Shown here one piece after another: positions 25,591 through 32,760 of a DNA stretch of 64,000 nucleotides. This stretch comes from Gimesia benthica (GTDB lineage: Bacteria > Planctomycetota > Planctomycetia > Planctomycetales > Planctomycetaceae). The notes under the pieces are model-generated. The model worked only from the letters and a program-made list of their open reading frames with translations. It ran no database searches and was not told the DNA's origin. The stretch's first letter is position 1, and the number at the start of each line of letters is the position of its first letter. A program made the translations under genes and the position numbers. The stretch lies in the NCBI RefSeq assembly GCF_009720525.1, contig NZ_CP043930.1, positions 2,515,501 to 2,579,500 on the forward strand. The letters run 5' to 3'.

Positions 25591-25833
25591 AACATGGGAG
25601 GGAGCACAATGCGAATGTATGCGACAGATTCCGGTGATCCGAGAGTGAACAGCGACGTTGATTCAGGTGTGAATGTGACACCGGTTCCGGCTGTTCCGGT
25701 GCACGCGAACCCGCCTCGCGCGCGAGCCAGAGGGGGAATAACATACGGATCGGGAGGGGCGGATCAAGTTCAATTTGTGCAGCGAGAACGGGAACCGACA
25801 CTGTGCACCATCGACGAAATTAGCGTGCGGTGT

Positions 25834-27792
25834 TTAACCCATGCGTCCGAACTGACGGTCGAGCTCGGCGTGGCTGAGCACCAGTGCGGAAGGCCGACCG
25901 TGGGGACAGTGGTGGGCATCGTCGATGAGGTGCCTCTGTTCGAGCAGGCTGTAGATTTCATCCTGAGTCAGGCGCTGTCCCGCTTTGATGGCAGCTTTAC
26001 AGGACATCATCGTGATCAGTTCATCCAGCAGATCGCGGCGGGAGGGTTGTTTGGCGTTGTCCAGGTTGTCGGCGATGTCACGGACGAGCTGTTCGAGGTT
26101 CGCCTTTTTCAACATCACGGGATAGCTGGTGACCAGCAGTGTGTTGCCGCCAAACTCTTCGATACCGAGTCCAAAGCTGGCGAGCATCTCGGCGTGGTCG
26201 AGGATGAGGGCCGTCTCCTTGGCACTCATTTCGATGGTCAGCGGGACGAGCAGTTTCTGGGCTTCGACGGTCTGGGCGAGCACGCGTTTGCGGAAGTACT
26301 CGTACATGATCCGTTCGTGCAGGGCGTGTTGATCGATGATGGTCAGCGCGCCTTTGACTTCGACGACGATGTAGCAGTTGAGGACCTGGATCGGTCTGAG
26401 ATCGGCGGTAGCGGCTTCCGCGAACTGATCTGCGGGGCGATCGATGTCGGGAATGAAGGGCGCCGCAGGTTCTGCTGGTTGGGGGGATACGCTCTCCCCT
26501 GCTCCAGCCGGTTCCTGTTCGCGCTTTTGCTGGAAGTGCGAGAGCGGAATCGCGTCGGCGGCGGTAAAGGGAGCCGCCAGATCGGAGGGGGGCGAAATCA
26601 TGCGGGCTTCGCCGCTGATTTTCTGACCGGGGAGATCGTCGGCGACCTGTTTGAGCTGTTCCCTGGCCCAGGTCGTCAGTTCGAGCTGGGTCTGTTTCTG
26701 TTCGGGTGTCGGAACCGCGGGTTGCGACGGCTCGGGGAGGTCACCCTTTTTCGAGAGCGACATCTGCGACTGGAGATCCATGCCGAGGAACTGGCTGCGG
26801 AGCGTGGAGAGCAGCTGTCGGTACAGCGACTGGCTGTCGCGGAAGCGGACTTCCGATTTCGTGGGATGCACGTTGACGTCGACCATGGACGGGGGCATGT
26901 CGAGGTAGAGGAACGAGATCGGCTGGCGGCCGACCATGAGCAGTCCGCGATAGGCTTCGGTCAACGCGTGCTGCAGGGTGCGATCCTGAATCCAGCGTCC
27001 GTTGAGGAAGAGGTACTGTCCTTTGCGGGTCGATTTGTTTTCGCTGGGATGCGAGACATAGCCCCAGATGCGGACGTCTTCCAATTGCGATTCGACCCAG
27101 ATCAGGTGGTCGGACAGTTTCTTGCCGTAGAACAGGCGGAGCCGATCGATGAGGTTATCGGACGGCGGGAGATCGAAGATGACTTTGTTATTGTGTCTGA
27201 GAACCATGTAGAGCCGGGGATGCGCGAGAGCGGCCCGGGTGAACTGTTCGCTGATGTGTCCGAATTCGGTCTTGGTCGTTTTGAGGAACTTGCGGCGAAC
27301 CGGCGTGTTGGCGAACAGCTGTCGAACTTCGATCGAGGTGCCCAAAGGACAGCCGCAGGGCTGCGGTTTTCCGGGAGTGCCTGTGTTGACTTCGAACTCG
27401 AGTCCCTGTGTCTGGTCGGCGGTGCGGGTACGGATGCGGAAGCGGCTGACTTCGGAAATGGACGCGAGGGCCTCGCCCCGGAACCCCATGGTCTGGACAC
27501 TGAAGAGGTCGTCCGCGTTGGAAATTTTACTGGTGGCGTGACTGGAGACGGCGAGCAGCAGGTCGTCGGGGTGGATGCCTTCGCCGTTATCGACGACGCG
27601 AATCAGATCGGCGCCGCCATTCATGATGTCGACTTCGATACGGGTCGCGAGAGCATCGATGCTGTTATCGAGCAGTTCTTTCACCGCACTGGCCGGCCGC
27701 TCGATCACCTCGCCGGCGGCGATTTTATTAATCACGCTGGTATCGAGTTGGTGAATGCGGGAGAGCGATTGCACGGCGGCGGTCCGTTCCAT
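25834..27792 (-). CDS. mutL: DNA mismatch repair endonuclease MutL
   Basis: A 652-residue GHKL ATPase. N-terminal motifs: INKIAAGEVIERPASAVKEL with catalytic Glu39 and Asn43, VVDNGEGI (about 67-74), SSHATSKI, and GFRGEALASI (103 onwards). A Pro/Glu-rich linker (about 345-450) leads to the C-terminal domain, which has the endonuclease motif DQHALHERIMYE (DQHAx2Ex4E), plus ACKAAIKAG-like SCKAAIKAG and CPHGRPSA near the end. The nicking form of MutL is therefore expected, as in bacteria without MutH. It couples MutS recognition to strand incision. No mutS is in the window. Confidence 0.96.
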   Translation of the reverse strand: MERTAAVQSLSRIHQLDTSVINKIAAGEVIERPASAVKELLDNSIDALATRIEVDIMNGGADLIRVVDNGEGIHPDDLLLAVSSHATSKISNADDLFSVQTMGFRGEALASISEVSRFRIRTRTADQTQGLEFEVNTGTPGKPQPCGCPLGTSIEVRQLFANTPVRRKFLKTTKTEFGHISEQFTRAALAHPRLYMVLRHNNKVIFDLPPSDNLIDRLRLFYGKKLSDHLIWVESQLEDVRIWGYVSHPSENKSTRKGQYLFLNGRWIQDRTLQHALTEAYRGLLMVGRQPISFLYLDMPPSMVDVNVHPTKSEVRFRDSQSLYRQLLSTLRSQFLGMDLQSQMSLSKKGDLPEPSQPAVPTPEQKQTQLELTTWAREQLKQVADDLPGQKISGEARMISPPSDLAAPFTAADAIPLSHFQQKREQEPAGAGESVSPQPAEPAAPFIPDIDRPADQFAEAATADLRPIQVLNCYIVVEVKGALTIIDQHALHERIMYEYFRKRVLAQTVEAQKLLVPLTIEMSAKETALILDHAEMLASFGLGIEEFGGNTLLVTSYPVMLKKANLEQLVRDIADNLDNAKQPSRRDLLDELITMMSCKAAIKAGQRLTQDEIYSLLEQRHLIDDAHHCPHGRPSALVLSHAELDRQFGRMG

Positions 27793-27927
27793 GAGTTTGA
27801 TCAGTCCGATTGAGAAGAAATTGTGCCAGTTCCAGTTCTGTTTTTAACCGGAACGAGGCGGAATCGCAATGAAGGAGTTCAGCGATGATGAACAGAGTTA
27901 AACCAGTTTCACCCGGGAAGCGGGGCG

Positions 27928-28614
27928 TTATTTTCCCCAGCGCTGGTGAATCTCATGCCTGATTTCGAGATGATCGCAGATGCGGCCCGAGATGAAATCG
28001 ACCAGGTCGTGAATGGTGACCGGGTTGTGATAAAAGCCGGGTGCTGCGGGCAGGATGGTGGCGCCTGCCTGGGTGAGGCGGACCATGTTTTCCAGCGGGA
28101 TCAACCCGAGCGGTGTTTCGCGGGCGACGATTATCAGTTTGCGACGTTCCTTGAGGTGCACGTCGGCGGCTCGATGAATCAGGTTACTGCCGGAACCGGC
28201 GGCGATGGTGCCGAGGGTGCCCATGGAACAGGGGCAGATCACCATGCCTTCGGTCAGGAACGATCCACTGGCGATGCCTGCGGAGAAATCCTGGTAGTGG
28301 TGGTAGATCAGGTCTCCCTGTTTGAATTCGGCCTCGCCCAGTACGGAGCTGAGCGCGAAGCTTTCGCTGCTCGTGGGTTTCATTTTGCTGAGCACGCTGT
28401 CGCTGGGCTGATTATCGGGATCGGGGAGCAACTGTTTGGGATCGAAGTTTTCCAGGTCGATTTTCAGACCGAGTTCGTGGCGCAAGACATGTGCGGCGGC
28501 GGCACTGATGGTGAGATGCACGGTGCGGCCGGCGGCCATCAGAACTTCGACCAGGCGGACGGCATAGATGGCACCACTGGCGCCGGTGACTGCGACTACA
28601 ACATTGTTGGACAT
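27928..28614 (-). CDS. ubiX: UbiX family flavin prenyltransferase
   Basis: A 228-residue flavoprotein, opening VVVAVTGASGAIYAVRLVEVL (FMN-binding loop) and including ICPCSMGTLGTIAAGSGSNLIHRAADV and KLIIVARETPLGLIPLENM, all characteristic of UbiX/Pad1. It makes prenylated FMN, the cofactor of UbiD decarboxylases. Its partner ubiD is two genes upstream on the same strand, with menG between. A 45-residue insertion around residues 55-100 lengthens it beyond the usual 190-200. Confidence 0.94.
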   Translation of the reverse strand: MSNNVVVAVTGASGAIYAVRLVEVLMAAGRTVHLTISAAAAHVLRHELGLKIDLENFDPKQLLPDPDNQPSDSVLSKMKPTSSESFALSSVLGEAEFKQGDLIYHHYQDFSAGIASGSFLTEGMVICPCSMGTLGTIAAGSGSNLIHRAADVHLKERRKLIIVARETPLGLIPLENMVRLTQAGATILPAAPGFYHNPVTIHDLVDFISGRICDHLEIRHEIHQRWGK

Positions 28615-28644
28615 GAGCGAGTACCTCGCGGTTGGATCATAAAC

Positions 28645-29361
28645 TTAAGAAGCGGGGGCAGCGGGTTTCACGCCGGTATAGAGGGTGGCGATCCCAAACG
28701 TGAGCGGATACCAGCGGGTTCCTTCCAGACCGCACTCATCCATGATGTCGGCGAGTGCTTTACCGTAGGGGAACTCCGAGACCGATTCGGGCAGATAGTT
28801 ATAGGCGGACTGCTGGTTGCGGGCCAGCAGCTGTCCCATGCGGGGCAGAATATGTTTGAAATAAAACTGGTAGCAGGCGCGGAACAGCGGATTGGTGGGA
28901 ATCGAAAATTCGAGCACCGCGACCTGTCCGCCGGGCTGGCAGACACGAATCATCTCTTTGAGCCCGCGACGGGTATCAGAGACGTTCCGGAGTCCGAAAG
29001 CGACCGAGACGATCTGAAACTGATTATCGCTGAAGGGGAGTTCCTGCGTATCGGCTTCGAGGAAAGTCAGTGCATCGCTGTCGTTTTTGGTGAGCGCGAG
29101 CTGGAGCATTTCATGTGTGAAGTCAGCCCCCACAACGCGGTTTTTGCCGCGGGTCTTCTTGAGATACGAGAGGGCCAGGTCGCCTGTGCCGGTACAGACA
29201 TCGAGAATAGGTGCTTCGCCGGCAGGGGCGACTTTCCGTACGGTCCTCCAGCGCCAGTAATAATCGACGCCGCCCGAGAGGAAATGATTCATAAAATCAT
29301 AACGGGGCGCGATCTCACCAAACATCTGTTGTACGCGGGAACCGGTTTTATCTACATTCAT
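28645..29361 (-). CDS. menG: Demethylmenaquinone methyltransferase (UbiE/MenG)
   Basis: A 238-residue class I SAM methyltransferase. Motif I is ILDVCTGTGDLAL; family signatures are VQQMFGEIAPRYDFMNHFLSGGVDYYWRW and VSVAFGLRNVSDTRRGLKEM. It methylates the quinone ring in the last step of menaquinone (or ubiquinone) synthesis. It lies between ubiD (25-bp gap) and ubiX (30-bp gap), pointing to a quinone-tailoring operon. Confidence 0.94.
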   Translation of the reverse strand: MNVDKTGSRVQQMFGEIAPRYDFMNHFLSGGVDYYWRWRTVRKVAPAGEAPILDVCTGTGDLALSYLKKTRGKNRVVGADFTHEMLQLALTKNDSDALTFLEADTQELPFSDNQFQIVSVAFGLRNVSDTRRGLKEMIRVCQPGGQVAVLEFSIPTNPLFRACYQFYFKHILPRMGQLLARNQQSAYNYLPESVSEFPYGKALADIMDECGLEGTRWYPLTFGIATLYTGVKPAAPAS

Positions 29362-29386
29362 AACGTTTCAATCAATTCTTCTGTAA

Positions 29387-30868
29387 TCAGGCCAGGCCGA
29401 GTTCATCCAGGCGGCTCTGAACCTGCTCTTGTAGTTCTGCAGGCATGCTCAGGGAGGCGGGCCAGGGACGCGGGTGCCCTTCCGCTGCGGATTTGCGGGT
29501 GGCATCCAGACCGAGCTTATGCCCGATCCCCTGCACCGGCATGCTGTGATCGTCGTCGTCGCCGGGGCCTTCGGAAAAAATCAGGTCCCGCCCCGGATTC
29601 ACGTTGGTGCAGACACGCGACCAGACGAGTTGTTCGTCCTGGACGTCGGTGTCGCTGTCGACCACCACGATCATCTTTAATGATAGTAACCGTTCCAGAC
29701 TCCACAATGCATTTACCACGCGACGGGCCTGATGCGGGTAAGATTTTCGGATGCTCACAAATAACAGGTAGCGTCCCATGCCTGCGGCGGGGAAATGGAC
29801 GTCGACGATTTCAGGGACCAGCAGTTTGAGCAGCGGCAGAAAGAGCCGCGCGGTCACCTGGGCGAACAGACCTGACTCGGAAGGTGGAGCAGCGGGAATC
29901 AAAGCGGGCCAGATCGGATTGGAGCGATGTGTGACCGCGGACAACTGTAAAGGGAATACTTCTGTGGGCGAACTGTAAAAACCAGTGGGATTAGCAACGG
30001 GTCCCACGGTGAGTGGATCTGCTGTTGTATCGATGAAGCCTTCCATTACGATTTCGGCCTGGGCGGGGACATCGAGATCGACGGAACGACAGCGAACGAG
30101 TTCCAGTGCCTGGTTGCGGAGGAAACCGCTGAAGGCGTATGGATCGGTAATTGAAGGGAGTGGCGCATGAGCGGCGTAGAGACAGGTCGGATCGGCACCC
30201 AGGACGATGGCGACGGGCATCTGCTGTTGTCGGGCCTGGAATTGCTGCAGAAGCTGATAGCCGGCGTCGTGCTGGCTCCAGCGGATGGCGAGCTGCTGAT
30301 CGGAGACGACCTGAATCGGACGTGCGTTGACGAAGCGGTTCTTGAGTTCGGGATCCTGTGTGACGATCTGGCCGGCGGTGATTGTGGAAAACGCTTCTTC
30401 GGGCCAGTTCCTGAGCAGGGGAAACTCGCTCAGATTGACATCGCGGCCGAGTTTGACGACCTGCTGACAGGAGGCGGTTTTGACGGTACGGGGTTTGATG
30501 TTGAGCAGCTGCGAGAACTGGGGAATGATTTTCAAAGAGTCGAACCAGCCTTCAGGGAGATCCGGTGCGACGAGCCCCGCGATGCGGTCGGCGACGGCGT
30601 CGAGGCTGTCGCTGCGGAGAATCTGGAGCATACGGGGAAGGCTGCCATACAGATTGGTGAGCACGGGAACCTTGTGGCCGCGGACCTGGTCGAACAGGAG
30701 TGCGGGGGGCGGATCAGTCGAGGCGGTTTTGAGAACCTGCTCGGTGATGGCGGCGATTTCGAGTTCCGACTCGACGGGAGCAGAGACGCGGACGAGTTGT
30801 CCATGTTCTTCAAAGTCGGCGACAAAATCAGCCAGCTGGTCCGCGTTCATCATTCTGGTGCTGTTCAT
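29387..30868 (-). CDS. ubiD: UbiD family decarboxylase
   Basis: A 493-residue prenyl-FMN-dependent decarboxylase of normal size. It contains the UbiD pattern: FPLLRNWPEEAFSTITAGQIVTQDPE, the ligand region VRCRSVDLDVPAQAEIVMEGFID, EPGFYSSP-like NPTGFYSSPTEVFPL, and MIVVVDSDTDVQDEQLVWSRVCTNVNPGRD. It would decarboxylate an aromatic quinone precursor, using the cofactor made by the UbiX encoded downstream. Several Met codons occur within the first seven residues, so the exact start is open. First gene of ubiD-menG-ubiX. Confidence 0.93.
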   Translation of the reverse strand: MNSTRMMNADQLADFVADFEEHGQLVRVSAPVESELEIAAITEQVLKTASTDPPPALLFDQVRGHKVPVLTNLYGSLPRMLQILRSDSLDAVADRIAGLVAPDLPEGWFDSLKIIPQFSQLLNIKPRTVKTASCQQVVKLGRDVNLSEFPLLRNWPEEAFSTITAGQIVTQDPELKNRFVNARPIQVVSDQQLAIRWSQHDAGYQLLQQFQARQQQMPVAIVLGADPTCLYAAHAPLPSITDPYAFSGFLRNQALELVRCRSVDLDVPAQAEIVMEGFIDTTADPLTVGPVANPTGFYSSPTEVFPLQLSAVTHRSNPIWPALIPAAPPSESGLFAQVTARLFLPLLKLLVPEIVDVHFPAAGMGRYLLFVSIRKSYPHQARRVVNALWSLERLLSLKMIVVVDSDTDVQDEQLVWSRVCTNVNPGRDLIFSEGPGDDDDHSMPVQGIGHKLGLDATRKSAAEGHPRPWPASLSMPAELQEQVQSRLDELGLA

Positions 30869-30998
30869 AGTAATTCAGGGAGGCTTTGTTTACAGTCAGG
30901 AATCATAACCGATTGCGGACTGTCAACAAATGATGGTGACTGTGAACCTTATAGATTATTCCGATCCTGAAACAACCATCTTTTCGGAAATGTGAACC

Positions 30999-31967
30999 AT
31001 GCTGCAACGATTTCTGCTGCTCTGGCTGATCCTGCTCTCAGGTGTCGCTGTCATCTGGGATGACGTCGTCCCGGGAGATTTTCACCCCTTTCACGATTCA
31101 CAGCCGTACCTGGGATATCTGTTTACCGCGACCATGTTCGTGATTGGATCGCTGCTGCCGCGGGAGGAAGTTCGTGAGGTCTTCCGACGCTGGCATACCG
31201 TATTGAGTGGCACATTTGTGCAATACACGCTGATGCCGGGCCTGGGTTACCTGATGAGCCTGTTCTTTCTGGACCAGCCTGAATTGCGGATCGGAATTAT
31301 CCTGGTGGGATGTGTGCCGGGCGCGATGGCTTCGAACGTGCTCACGCTGACGGCGCGGGGTAACGTGAGTTATTCGGTCTGCCTGACAACCTCGGCAACG
31401 CTGCTTTCGCCACTCGTAGTGCCTCTGTTTCTGTACCTGGCGGTTTCGGGAACGGAAATCGATGCTGTTCAACTGGCGAAGAACAGTTTTGTCAATCTGC
31501 TGACCCAGGTGGTGTTACCCGTGATTACGGGACATCTGTTGTCGCTGCTGGTCGATTCGTTTCAGCGGGTGATGCAGCGCTACGGGGCGACGTTTGCAAA
31601 CTTCTCGATCCTGTGGATCATCGCCACGATTATCAGCCTGAACGCGGCGCGGCTGCAGCAGGTATTTTTCTCACTGGCGCTGGTGCTGCTGGTGATCAAT
31701 CTGCTGGGATATCTGGGTGGGTACCTGTCGGGAGTGGCATTCGAGCTGGACGAAGCGAAGCGACGGGCACTGACACTGGAGGTCGGCATGCAGAACGCGG
31801 GACTTGGAGCGGTGCTGGCGGGGCAGTTGTTTCCTGACCAGGAGTTGATTGCGCTGCCACCCGCACTCTATATGTTTGGCTGTATGTTGACGGGAACGAT
31901 TCTGGCACAGATCTGGTCGCGAAGAACGGCGTCCCAGGCAAAACAGGTAGAAGGGTCAAACGAGTAA
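30999..31967 (+). CDS. Bile acid:sodium symporter (SBF) family transporter
   Basis: A 322-residue membrane protein with about nine to ten hydrophobic segments. The family signature GCVPGAMASNVLTLTARGNVSYSVCLTTSATLLSPL (about residues 107-142) and EVGMQNAGLGAVLA (about 262-275) are the two crossover regions that bind sodium in ASBT-like proteins. Members import organic anions with sodium or, in bacteria, carry pantoate and similar acids. Divergent from ubiD, convergent with the small gene at 31978. Substrate unknown. Confidence 0.9.
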   Translation: MLQRFLLLWLILLSGVAVIWDDVVPGDFHPFHDSQPYLGYLFTATMFVIGSLLPREEVREVFRRWHTVLSGTFVQYTLMPGLGYLMSLFFLDQPELRIGIILVGCVPGAMASNVLTLTARGNVSYSVCLTTSATLLSPLVVPLFLYLAVSGTEIDAVQLAKNSFVNLLTQVVLPVITGHLLSLLVDSFQRVMQRYGATFANFSILWIIATIISLNAARLQQVFFSLALVLLVINLLGYLGGYLSGVAFELDEAKRRALTLEVGMQNAGLGAVLAGQLFPDQELIALPPALYMFGCMLTGTILAQIWSRRTASQAKQVEGSNE

Positions 31968-31977
31968 ATGGTGTTGC

Positions 31978-32256
31978 TTAGGTTTCTTCCAGCCGTGCTT
32001 TGAGTTCATCACGTTCTTTTTTCGTAATATCGAGGTCGAACATGAGGTATTTCACATCGAGGCGAAGTTGTGCGAGTGCTTCCTGGATCAGTCCCAGAAT
32101 ACGTCGGCGGCGTTTCACGGACTCGACCACACGGGAGTAGGAAACTTCCAGGTGCACCTGATGCTCACGAGGCAATTCAGCAATTTTCTTGCCCAGGTCA
32201 ATGACTTCGCGAGGGAGGCTGGCACTATCGGAATCGTCTGTCAGTCGCATATTCAT
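31978..32256 (-). CDS. Small coiled-coil protein of unknown function
   Basis: A 92-residue acidic/basic protein, mostly helical. Residues 20-55 contain REHQVHLEVSYSRVVESVKRRRRIL, and the end LMFDLDITKKERDELKARLEE has heptad spacing. Codon use and third-base pattern look like the neighbours. It is convergent with the SBF transporter, 10 bp apart. I do not recognise the family. Confidence 0.65.
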   Translation of the reverse strand: MNMRLTDDSDSASLPREVIDLGKKIAELPREHQVHLEVSYSRVVESVKRRRRILGLIQEALAQLRLDVKYLMFDLDITKKERDELKARLEET

Positions 32257-32760
32257 CAGTTTCTATTTCTCAGTTGAGACCTTCGATTGCTGCTCAATCC
32301 ATATTTCGGATGGAAAACTCACGGTACCAATAGAACAGATTTCATGCCGAATATGAATCTTTAATTAGACAATCACAGTAAATCATGATTTCACAGAGAC
32401 TTATCAAACACAGCATTAAAAGCGTCTGTTCAGACAGTTTCGCAAAAAAGCGAGGCTTCGTATTGGCCCAGATTGCAATTTCTTCTAAAATCACTGAGGT
32501 TTATCGCTCGATTCAGGCGATTTACCGAAGGGTTGTATTTTAACAACGTGGCTGTTGCCGATGTGCAACAAAAATCGGACAGGACTCAACATTTCGTAAA
32601 GAATGCTGAACGGTGATCTGTCTGCTGAAGCTGGGAAAAGTATGACTCCAGTTTGGTTTAAGATCGCAAGAGATCAAGACCTGCAGACTGATCAAAACCG
32701 GACTGACCGGTACAGTTTCAAGATCTTTTTATCCCAGGATGGGGCTGAGAACAGGCATTG
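32257..32760. other. Intergenic region upstream of the large secreted protein
   Basis: 504 bp, AT-richer than the neighbours, with no credible gene. Small hairpins are possible (for example CTGT-TCAG-ACAG), but none stands out. Promoters for both flanking genes are expected here. Confidence 0.4.

Larger units (their letters stand above)
24684..25833. other. Repeat-rich intergenic region 3
   Basis: 1150 bp between the DUF1501 gene and mutL, the longest gene-free stretch. It contains copies of families A, B, C and D, and a minisatellite at about 25501-25590. I see no gene with family features; several open frames are read through repeats. Confidence 0.7.

Noticed and set aside
25372-27813. An 813-residue open frame on the plus strand, antisense to mutL
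   Set aside because: It lies over the mutL coding sequence and is kept open by the third-base pattern of the minus-strand gene. Its translation has no recognisable domain, while mutL shows all its motifs. The first 150 codons read through a repeat-rich region.
27946-29829. A 627-residue plus-strand frame across ubiX, menG and ubiD
   Set aside because: Antisense to three genes with clear families; no signal, motif or ribosome site of its own.
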